This document shows, piece after piece, positions 35,101 through 44,820 of a stretch of DNA of 64,000 nt; position 1 is the first letter of the stretch, and every line of letters begins with the position of its first letter. The stretch is from NCBI GenBank assembly GCA_000499405.2, contig HG738138.1, positions 744,001-808,000 on the forward strand, in the 5' to 3' direction. The stretch comes from Onchocerca volvulus (lineage: Eukaryota > Nematoda > Chromadorea > Rhabditida > Onchocercidae). Under the pieces are notes generated by a model. The model did no database searches. It worked only from the letters and a program-made list of their open reading frames with translations, and was not told the origin of the DNA. Made by a program: the position numbers and the translations under genes.

Positions 35101-38040
35101 ATTTGAAAGGCGAAAACCTTTGATTTTCGGGTAAGTTTTAATTGATGTAAATTAGTCAATAATCATGTCAGATTTTCATAAATTTTTCATTTCAGCGTTG
35201 ATACGTTAGAAAAAATGAAAACAGGATTAGGAACAATTATTCGAGAAGCGGGTGAATCCAAAAGACTTTTATGTGTTACGGAAAATATTCCAAATTGGAG
35301 TGGGCAAGCTCATCTTTACTGCATATGTTATACATTGAATAATGTAATTTGTTATAGACTCATAGCCATTCTAACTCATTCAGCTATTATAATTTCTAAC
35401 CTCTTATACTGTCTTGAAGTTTCCATTTGAATATATCCACCTCAAATAAGATGCCAATTCCACAATATTAAGTTTTTTATCATTTTCTCTTATCATTTCC
35501 ATGACTCATTGGTACTGATTTGCCAAATTCGCAATACTGATCGTGGATAATTTTTGAATAATTAAAAGGATTGTTTGTGTTAAAAAATTCGTATATTTTT
35601 AGCACTGCTAAAAAACTTACTAAGTAGAAAAAAAAATTAAAAAACCTCCGCGGTAAATAATTATTTACCTTCTAACCCTGAACTGCATCTTATACCATCC
35701 TTCATAGCGCGTTTCAGTTTAAAACCTTAGAAGCCTATAGATAAAATTAATAAAGACATGAAGTGAACATAGTACGAGAAACTATACATAAAACATTAAT
35801 TACGTAATATTTGTGTCACGCAACTTGTTGCAGCTCATCCACGAAATTTTCGAGGATTTATGCGATCAGAAACACGATGTGTTTACCATTTTTACCGAAT
35901 GTCAGAAAATAGTTGGTAACCATTTTTTACTACTTATTTGATTTCCAAGAAGAGTATCATTGTAAATTTTCAGAAGCAGAATATATATGTTTTGAGTTCA
36001 TAATAAGTTAATGTTTTCATTTGTTTGTCATTTGCCGATTATTTTACACGTGATTTTTTTTTTTTTTAGCAGCGATAGAAAAACTAGGCTTAGACCATTG
36101 GATTGATCGGCCGGTTGAAAAAAGGGGTGGACGACTTGATTATTTATTTTATGGCTACGAAATGTTAAAATATGTTAAAGATTGCGTCCAGAATTTGTCC
36201 ATTTCACAGTATCCAGGTATGCCTCGTAATCAGTGTTACGTGTTTACATTTTCTTTCATCTTAATTATCATAGAATATCTCACATACAGTTACTGTAATT
36301 ACTTTATAAACTGTATGTTTGAGGATTTGAATTCTTATTTGGAGGATCTGAATTCTATTTTCATCAGCTCTACCTGGGTTGATTTACTAATTTATGTAAC
36401 AGTTGAATAATGCACAAATATACAGCTGAATATGTATATTTGATGAAGATATTTACTGCTATATTGGGGTTGCGTTTTCCTTAAGCAGTATTGATAACTG
36501 TGACTATACGTTATTGGAATTTGTCTGCCACTGATTGTAATAATAAATACTTAACAATTATACAGATATTATGGTATTGGTACAATCGGTTGATTGGTCA
36601 GTTACTGATGAAATTCGGAAATATTTGGAACCGTTCCATATTATGGCATCAATTTTTAACAATAAGTCAGCAGTATCTTTTCATATGGTAATATATTATT
36701 CTTTCTTTCTCAGTTTCGAAATTTAATTCATTGATCATATTAACAGCAATTAATATATCTGGATGCATTTCATATGCTTGTTTATGAAGTTTTTTTCTCC
36801 AGGTTCAGCCGGAATGGTTCGCATTGATCCATGAATTCTCATCAGATGACGAGGATGCCGTGAGCAGTAATGATACATCGGCCTGGGTATGTGCGCTAAG
36901 ACGGAAAACAGAAAGTGTATTACGAAGTGCCACAGAATCAGTGATTATGCCAGAACATCGCATGGCAACCGTTTTGAATCCTCGTCTCAAACATCTTCCA
37001 GTTATTTGCTCGAACGAAGAAAGGTTACAAAATATGGTGTTGAAATGATGTTTGAAAAAAATTTTAGCAGTGAACGGGATTGTCATGTTTACTTTCGTAC
37101 TTATTGTTCTCAAGTGCATTTTTTTCAAATTTTAGAAAAAAAATCATTCGAAAACTAGATTTTTAGGTCGGAAACCTATTCAAGAATACGGAAATTAATC
37201 GGAATATCCGAAATGAAAACTCTAAAAAGCGAAGAACGTTCGGCTGGTAAAGTTTGCAGTTCAAACCCTTCTTTTTTATGGAAATAAATGAAAAATATTA
37301 TATCTTCCTTTGCTCCAAAATGTTCAGAAAGCTTGTATGTACTATAATACAATTCAGGTACAAATGATGGAGAACCACCCAAGAAACGAATATCATTTTT
37401 AAGTTCATTGGAAGATCATGCAATCATTGATGATGAACTAGAATGTTACCTGCGTTCTCAGTATCCAGCGTTACAAACAAAGTTTGATTTTTTTTACTGA
37501 TTCTTGTTGAAATATCCATTTTTTTATTAACTTATTTATTCAGCAATCAATTTGCTATTTATTTTTTATTCACTTGTTCTATTATTTATCTACCTAAAAA
37601 CTATACCTGTGAGTTATGTAGTTAAAAAATTTATTAGGTTTCAATTTTGACTTTTTCTTTGTATTCGAAATAAGTAATTATAGAAAAATAGTTTTCCATT
37701 CCCGAATGTCATACGAATTTATTCTGCTTATACTGAGCCAGGTCAAAGTTCTACTTTTAGAGATGTGCTGCAGTTCTGGTCTACTGTTGGACAGGCGCAG
37801 TTTCCACATTTGTCGCTTCTGGCTCGATTTCTGCTTTCCATCCCAGCTGCTTGCGTGGTCCATAAAAGTCAAAATGTTTTGAAATTAACTCCGGAACATT
37901 TGTCAAGCTTGCTTTTGTTACGATCATCATATGCTCAAATAACTTCCAATGGACAAAGCAATCAGACAACCGACATAAATGTTTCTTCTAATACTGGTGC
38001 TTCGTTATCAAAAATTGTAAATACGCATAATATCGCTTAA
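32104..38040 (+). CDS. BED-finger protein derived from an hAT transposase, 16 exons, 5' end not found
   Basis: Probably a DNA-binding nuclear protein. Exons: 32104-32456, 32689-32766, 32868-33050, 33406-33551, 33739-33847, 34224-34373, 34597-34710, 34874-35049, 35196-35343, 35834-35915, 36070-36216, 36566-36687, 36803-37023, 37167-37246, 37358-37481 and 37692-38040, all in phase, about 859 residues plus a missing start. A BED-type zinc finger spans the third and fourth exons: EVWNLF, then CYACKV and MTRHRC. The last exon carries an hAT C-terminal dimerisation region: QFWSTVGQAQFPHLSLLARF, then LLSIP, ending LTPEHLSSLLLLRSSY. A degenerate counterpart of the hAT CxxHxLNL motif is CYTLNN in exon 9, with His replaced. 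The many introns and the lack of visible terminal inverted repeats indicate a domesticated gene rather than a mobile element. The N terminus is Ser/Asn/Thr-rich. Confidence 0.82.
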
Positions 38041-40046
38041 TCATTGTGATAAGGGTTGCAGCTGTTGATGAACTGAATACAACGTGCACCGTAAGAGCTA
38101 AAATAGAATATACCGCAGACTACATCAATTTCTCATTTCTAAATTGAAAAAAGTATGGTGACCATTTGTTGTAATCCATTTAATTGGTTATTTTTCATTT
38201 TGAATTTGGTGGTTGCTCCATATATTGTAAATTAACAATTCATGTAGATTTTTTATCCTATTTTCAATTTTGATATCATTTCTTAGATTTCATTATATCT
38301 TTTAATTTAGATAGTCGAAGTAGATAGAAATATTGAAAGCTGTTGGAAAAAAAGGTAGCGGTGATTGAATGCCATACAAATTTTCCGATTGTCTTAAAAT
38401 CCTAAATCCTAGCAAGGAACCTCACAACTGGTTGAGCTTGGAGTATGAAAATGCATTGTTTTCGAAAGTTTCAAGCTAGCGGAAAAAGCGTTGAAAACAG
38501 ACGATTTGAAGACTGAGCTGAACGGATGAATAGCATGTTGAATATTTTTTAAGCGATTCATATTTGTCTAGTCCAATTTGTGACCATGCTGGTATTGCGA
38601 TATGTGTTGCAGTAATGATTGAAAACCTTTTATTTATGTGTATTCATTGCCTACTTGCAGAACAGATATTCTTATATTCTTTTCCTCTTTTTCTTGTAAA
38701 GTTTTGAATTAGTGTCATGTATTTTCTCATACTTTTGATTTCCTGAGCACTTTTTGCCATATTTCGAAATTCTCGTTGTTTTCAGGTATTGAACGGTTTT
38801 TTCTTTTTTTTTTTTTTTTATTATCTCTTACTATTGTAGAATTTTTGTTAATTTTCTGTGATAGTTTTTGTAAGATACGTAGATGTCAAAAAACTCATGG
38901 ATTCTTTCTTTGATTAGCAATCATTACTAGATATCCTGGTGAGTAATCCATATCGTCCTGCCTATTTCATATTTATTTCGAACATGCTCTTTATGTTTTG
39001 CCGCATTCTGATCTCATGTCTAACTTGTGCAACTTCATTTTCAATTTACTATCCATAAAATGGTGGTTTTTGTCAAATGCCTTAGTTCTGTGATATTTGT
39101 TGTAATCGACAGTCGTTTAATCTATTAACGAGCTAGCATGTGCATGGTATGGTAACACTAAATTTCATTAAAAGTATTTCAAATTAGCTACAGTCAAAGT
39201 TCCCAAGCAAATAAAATGAATATCTTTTGGTTTATTTGCCTATGCCTTGATTATTTTATGATGATTCGGCTAATTTCAGCAATGGGGAAAATAGCAATTC
39301 TAAGTCAAACTAATGTCTAGTGATGTTATGATTTAAAGCGGAACTTGTTTGTTTGAAATTTGAATGACTTAGAATGCTAAATTATTGTTTAAGGGAAACA
39401 ATAATTGTTCGATAGCGTGGATCCCTAAATTCATTAGACAACGAAATCAACAACTTGCCAGAGATCAAAATCACTAATGCTTATGAGTACCTAAAACCTA
39501 TCGACGGCTAAGGAATGATAGAATGCCAGATGAATCATATTCTGAAAAGTTTACATCCATATATTGTGTTGTCTTTTTTGCGTAAATTTTCATCGTCGTA
39601 TGGACATTTTGCTAAGGTAATGTCAAATTTTCTTTTCTTTTGAAGTCTATAACTTCATTTAATGAGCATTCGTCAATTTTATTATTTTTAGAAAAGTTGC
39701 GGCTGCTTAACTTACCATATTCAGGTAGCGTAGCAACTAAAAATCTGGTTTATCATTTCTAATTTGGAAAACTTTCGGAGAGGTTTTTACCATAATAAAC
39801 TCTTTAACGGATCCCATATTCCAAAGAAAAATCTAAAGTCCTGGTAGTTTGGGAATTTTAGATTTTTATGTTATTTTTTTTTTTTTCATAATCTCCATGA
39901 CAATACAAACATATTAAAATAATTAAAAGGATAATTTATGATTTTTATTTTAGTGATCGATAACATGAATCACTTTGAAGTTCAACCTTAACTGTTGTAT
40001 TTCTTCATGCAATTAGGAAATATCATTGTAATCATTGTTACACTCA
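38041..40046. other. Intergenic region between the hAT-derived and ERI3-like genes
   Basis: About 2 kb of AT-rich sequence with short open frames only. It holds the 3' UTR of the transposase-derived gene and presumably the exonuclease promoter. I see no element I can name. Confidence 0.5.
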
Positions 40047-41604
40047 ATGCAGAATTTGTTGAGTATTCAGGCGAAAAGCTGGAAATATTTGGTGCAAGAT
40101 ACTTCAACTTCGAAAATGCAAGCAATCAACCAAAAAATGTCTGTCATAAATAAGCAAAATTTCGATTATTTACTTGTCCTGGATTTTGAAGCAACTTGTG
40201 AAGAAGGGATTAAAATTATGCCACATCAGGTAATACTGCTCTGATATAATTTCTGTTATCTATTGAAGTAGATAACAGAAATTTAAAAATTTCGGATGTA
40301 TTCCGGAACTAGCATACAATCTCTGAGTAGTGCCACGTGTTATTCAAACAAATCAAACTTATCATATGGAACATTTCAGGAAATAATCGAGTTTCCGGTT
40401 GTACAGTTATCCGCAAAAAATTTCGAAGAAGTCGGCCGATTTCATCGATATGTGAGACCTACCGAACGACCAGTTTTAACCTCATTTTGTACTGACCTTA
40501 CTGGAATTGTGCAGGTACAAAACTTATACTGCATTTTTTCTGGATTGCGCAAAAGTTCAGTTATTTTTGTATTAAATTTTGGGTTTCTTAATTTTGATTT
40601 ATTATAGAAATTATCTTTAGGAAACAGTTGCCAATCAAGAGACTCTTCCGGAAGTTCTGGTTGCTTTTAATAAATGGCTCATCGATTCAAATTTAATTGA
40701 TTCCGATAATTCGATGAAATCACGTTTTACTTTTGTGACATGTGGTGATTGGGATCTTGGTGTATTGCTCCCTAGCGAAGCGAAATATCGAAATTTGAAA
40801 CTACCAGAGCAAGCTTTTTTATAATTTATTGGTTTAAACATTTACTACTTCTGTTTTGAAAATGACATTGTTTCGATATCATCGTCTTGTTCAGTGCTTT
40901 TGTTGGTAGTGACTCAATTACACACCGATATACTGAATGTGAATTAATTGCAAATGGTTTTTATGGTGCTAACTGGTTGACCGTAATGTATCTGTTGGTT
41001 TTAGCTTTCACACCTTCAAACTTTCATAAGGAGATATTTATTTTCTTCCTTCAGTTGTAGGATTTTCTGTCTTCTTTTATGCTTTAATCAAATTTCAGCT
41101 ATTTCAAGAGATGGATCAATTTGAAGAAAGCCTTCTGCAAATGGAAAGGTTACTTTGCTAAATCTCTAACAGTGATGCTTCGTGATTTGGAACTAAATCA
41201 TATGGTATTTGCTAAATTTTAAATGCTCATATTATTTTAATTAATTCTAACAAAGTTCCTACGCATCAGATTGTATACAAATTTGCCCTAATCTTTTGGT
41301 TTTCTTTTATGTTTCTTTTTTTTTCTCGATTGAACTAGATAATATTATCATTCAAAAGTAATTTTGCAGTCTTATCTTCCTGCAAGAAATATAAGATTGC
41401 AAGATCACTTTGAGTAGCTTATTTATCATCTCACATTTCTGTGAAGAAAAAAATTAACTTTCCATTTTGCAGGGTCGACTACATAGCGGAATAGATGATG
41501 TAAGGAATATGTGTCAGATTACGAGATACCTTGCCAGGAGTGGTTACCTATTCCAAAATACATCGATTTATGTGGATGAGAAAAATGATTTTGAAAATTT
41601 ATGA
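40047..41604 (+). CDS. ERI3-like DEDDh 3'-5' exoribonuclease, 5 exons
   Basis: Trims RNA 3' ends using two metal ions; the ERI1/ERI2/ERI3 family acts on small RNAs, histone mRNA tails and 5.8S rRNA. Exons: 40047-40229, 40380-40514, 40621-40808, 41099-41204 and 41473-41604, about 247 residues. Catalytic motifs are visible: Exo I LVLDFEATC (Asp and Glu), then QEIIEFP across the first junction; Exo II FVTCGDWDL; and Exo III GRLHSGIDD (His and Asp). YFKRWINLKKAF is a family signature. No SAP domain is present, so it resembles human ERI3 more than ERI1. The third intron needs a GC donor at 40809. The start could instead be ATG 40116 or 40137, because an acceptor-like TATTCAG ends at 40071; these would shorten the protein without touching the catalytic core. 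Confidence 0.9.
40248..40283. repeat. Perfect hairpin, 15-bp stem and 6-nt loop, in ERI3-like intron 1
   Basis: AATTTCTGTTATCTA at 40248-40262 is the exact reverse complement of TAGATAACAGAAATT at 40269-40283, with loop ttgaag. It lies in the 150-bp first intron, so it would be part of the pre-mRNA. Confidence 0.9.
40809..41098 (+). other. GC-AG intron of the ERI3-like gene
   Basis: Exon 3 ends CCAGA and the intron begins GCAAGC. No GT site near the end of the open frame restores the conserved protein. Splicing to the acceptor TTTCAG ending at 41098 joins GA to C and gives DYFKRWINLKK, which matches the ERI family exactly at this point. Confidence 0.8.
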
Positions 41605-41794
41605 TATACGCATGCATTTCGAAGAAATGTTGTGGGTGTTGGGGTTCTTAGAAAATTTTCAGAAAACTATGAAGCGAAAAATATTTAGCTCTGTCTTTTA
41701 ATAGTGCACACAAACTTATTTTATATACATTATTCAACACGTTGTTTAACATACCGAAAAGCAACAAATCAAATTATAAAACATACAGTTGAGA
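41605..41794. other. Short tail-to-tail spacer between the ERI3-like and four-helix membrane genes
   Basis: Only 190 bp separate the two stop codons. There is no canonical AATAAA on the plus strand, so the two 3' UTRs probably overlap. Overlap is an inference. Confidence 0.6.
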
Positions 41795-43703
41795 TCAAAC
41801 AATATGATATCCTTTTGCAAATTTTTCAGAGCGTGCTTTTCTTTCAGTGCCACTGCTTGTACGTGAAGTACGACGTATAAGTGAACGTGGGCGCTTCTAA
41901 AATATTACAATTTACACGAAAAAAAGTTTAGTATTTCCCAGAAATAAAGATTTTAAGTATAAGCAGATGGTCCTACCATTCAGCGCTTACAATTATTTGA
42001 TCAATTCAAAAATATTACCGAGATTTTTCCAACAGCCTGATACTTTTGCGAATTAAAGTTCCAAAAGTGGCATATCATTACTGCATTGAGAATAAAGCAA
42101 ACGCCTAAAAAGAATCTCTAATGAATAGATGAATATATTTGTTTCGATTATAAACCGAATTTTCATATACATATGATATTGTAGTGAGAAATTAGCTGCA
42201 GTTGGATAACAATATTAAAGAGTAGCGAAAAGTGTTACCAAGAGTTAAAAGGAAGTTATGATAACGTTGTAATTAACTAAAATGGAGATTTTAATAAACT
42301 TTAGTAAGGGGAAAACCGAATAGAAGATTTGATAACTGGTATCATCAGTTATTTTACCTGATCGATATATGAGCGGTCAATTTACGATGTCTTCACAGTT
42401 TGGTAATTTCTGATGAAACTGCGGAATTCAAAAAAAAAAAAAAGAAAAAAACAATGGATAAATAGCACGAATTAGATGCAATGCTAACCAACTGCAACAG
42501 AACATAAGAGCATCATTCCACTTAATCCATTGACGAGACCAGTACGACTTTTCATTTTGCTAAGATGATCAAGCCAAATGCCCGTTGTTATTACTGATAA
42601 CAAATTCCCCACAGCTGATATAATGCATAGTACAAGCCACATGACGAGCATCATTTTCCATCGATACCTGGAATTTATCGAAAATTTTAGCTTCGGTTTT
42701 CAAATTCAATTTCATATTCCATGAACAGGTGTGTGGAAATTTCTGGTTATTCTTGCATGGTCACCAAAAAAGTGAAAAATTATCGAACAAAATCACATTT
42801 TAGTCAGCCTAGAAAATCTACTCAACAATTCAAATTCTTTACCTATGTACAACTCCAAGTCCTATGCAACCGGTGGTAGCACCAACAACTGCAGCTACTA
42901 CATTCATATGACAAGCTCCCTGATAAGCAGATTCTTGAGCGAATCCTGGACACGTAAAACCATGAATCAAGAATCCCAACGATACAGCTATTTCAATGCG
43001 ACACAAATTAATCATTATCGACAAATAACTAAAATTAAAATGGATTACAGGTTTTCAAATTTCATACAATATTTTAGGAATAGTTTTCTTTTCTCCACCA
43101 ATTGCTAATGGCCATTTGACCCTGTACAGTTTTGGACGAGGTCGAGTAATCAAAGCAATTCTCGATCCCGTTTTATGTATAATAGATAATTTTAACCATA
43201 TCTTCGCTTAATTCAGACTTTCGAGTACATAAATTTGCAAATCTGGTGTTTAAATGACATCATTTTTCTTAATATAATGTCTGAAATAAATTTTTTCTTA
43301 TCTGGATAGATGAAGTTTGGTTGATAGAAATTTATGGTAAACAAAAGTCATCAATTATCAACAACATTACTTGACTGAAGAATTTTTTTGGGGGTTTTCT
43401 GACTATTTTATTCAATCGATTCCTATGGGATTAAACCGATAAGATTTGAGGATAATAGGATTGGAAAGGATTTGGAATGCCCGAAAAGTAATTTTGAGTG
43501 ACCTTAAAAAGTACATCTCTTTCCTCTATTTTTAATTCCTGTTTTTATTTTTGATTTCATTATCAATATATTCAAAAACTGTAAAATATGGAAACTTGCT
43601 CGGTATGCTGAAATCCGGACTTCTGCATTACTGTATATGCTTTGTAGCGCCTCATTTGTGATTTCCCTTCCTCTAGCAAGACGTCTTCATCAGTTTCGGA
43701 ACT
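41795..43703 (-). CDS. Unrecognised four-helix membrane protein, 6 exons placed
   Basis: Function is not recognised. Exons in gene order: 43703-43596, 43121-43099 (a 23-bp micro-exon, tentative), 43028-42843, 42667-42489, 42104-42019 and 41896-41795, about 227 residues, all in phase. The first exon is hydrophilic and acidic (SSETDEDVLLEEGK). Four hydrophobic helices follow: around IMINLCRIEIAVSLGFLI, around MNVVAAVVGATTGCIGLGVV, around MLVMWLVLCIISAVGNLL, and around MMLLCSVAVGVCFILNAVMI. A Cys-containing loop (CPGFAQESAYQGAC) lies between helices 1 and 2. The C-terminal tail is strongly basic and Ser/Thr/Arg-rich. The plan resembles tetraspan-type small membrane proteins, but no family motif is evident. 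The start is uncertain: the first exon may begin at a splice acceptor (43704-43706), or the frame may open at an ATG ending at 43757. Confidence 0.65.
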
Positions 43704-44367
43704 CTGAAAGTGTTTCAACATGCAAAAATAAAGCAATATAATGATTTTTTCATTCAAATCAATCCCAGAAGTGTAAAGTTAAATTTTCAATTTTTTAATA
43801 AATGCAAAAAAAAAAAGAAAAAAATGCATCATCAAGAAAATAATTCCAAAATTATCACTTTAGAAAGGTGAGAGGTCATAAATTATTTCTAATTAATTAT
43901 AATTAGATTCATTTTCTGTATTAGTGGTGCTAACAATCCCAATTTCAATTTCAAATTTTTGATAATCAAAGAGGTATATAGAATTAGTCAGTAAAAAAAC
44001 ATGATATTGGAATTTTTTTTTTTTTTTGGGGGGTTGGAAGGGAATTGAATTCAATATGGAATTAATAACCAAAAAAAAAACTAATTAGGTTTCGAAAAAA
44101 AAACTAACATTGAAAACATTTGAAAACATGTGTTTTCTTCTAAGTGGAAATATGTCTGTTCGAAGCAAAGAGAAAAAAAGAAAACAAAAGCGAAAAAAGA
44201 AAGGAAAAAAAAAGTATTTATTAGAGGAGCAACTTTTTTTGATAATTGCTGGGATAATTTTTGGTAATTACAATTTTAAGAGTTCACCATTTGACTGGTT
44301 GTTTTGTGCACAATACGCAGCGTTGGATCTTCAAGCGTTTTTAATAACTCCATTGGTTTTTCTGGTC

Positions 44368-44372
44368 CGAAT

Positions 44373-44409
<37 letters not shown>

Positions 44410-44445
44410 AATGATGATGACAATGATAATGATAACGATAGAAAA
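44368..44445. repeat. (GAT)n microsatellite
   Basis: A near-perfect run of GAT triplets changing to gataat and gacaat variants. It creates a false poly-Asp open frame. Confidence 0.95.
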
Positions 44446-44789
44446 CAAAATTTTTAGGAAATTAAATGTACATAAGAACTATTCTGAGTGACAACAATCA
44501 TCGATAATCATCGATAATTCATCATTGACTATAAATAAAACCTTTCCTGAAATTCATTTTTGAAATTTTTTCTTTATTCAATTTTAAAATTAATTTATCA
44601 AATTTTCCGACTGGTCTTGCAACTGAAACGAATCATATCATTTGAAATTGTCAATGAGAAGAAGGCGAATGAATTATCATCCAATTTAAGAGCAGAGATA
44701 AAAGTTTGTAAATGAAAGACAGCTAGAAATTGAATGTAGTGGCTCCACTTCCTTACCTGATGGATGTCAACAAGATAACGATGAACAGG

Positions 44790-44820
44790 TAGGAGGGGTG
44801 GATGGCGGGGAGGTGGGCGA
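44790..44820 (+). other. G-rich block with possible G-quadruplex
   Basis: Runs of two to four guanines separated by one to two bases occur in about 30 bp, with three runs of at least three G. It stands out sharply in AT-rich surroundings. A two-layer quadruplex is possible by composition only. Confidence 0.4.

Noticed and set aside
32104..38040. Intact mobile hAT transposon
   Set aside because: No terminal inverted repeats or target duplications seen, 15 introns, and degraded catalytic motifs.
37176..38040. Minus-strand frames opposite the last exons of the hAT-derived gene
   Set aside because: Shadows of the plus-strand exons, which carry the recognisable dimerisation region.
44110..44457. 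115-codon frame ending in poly-Asp
   Set aside because: Created by a GAT microsatellite and A-rich sequence.
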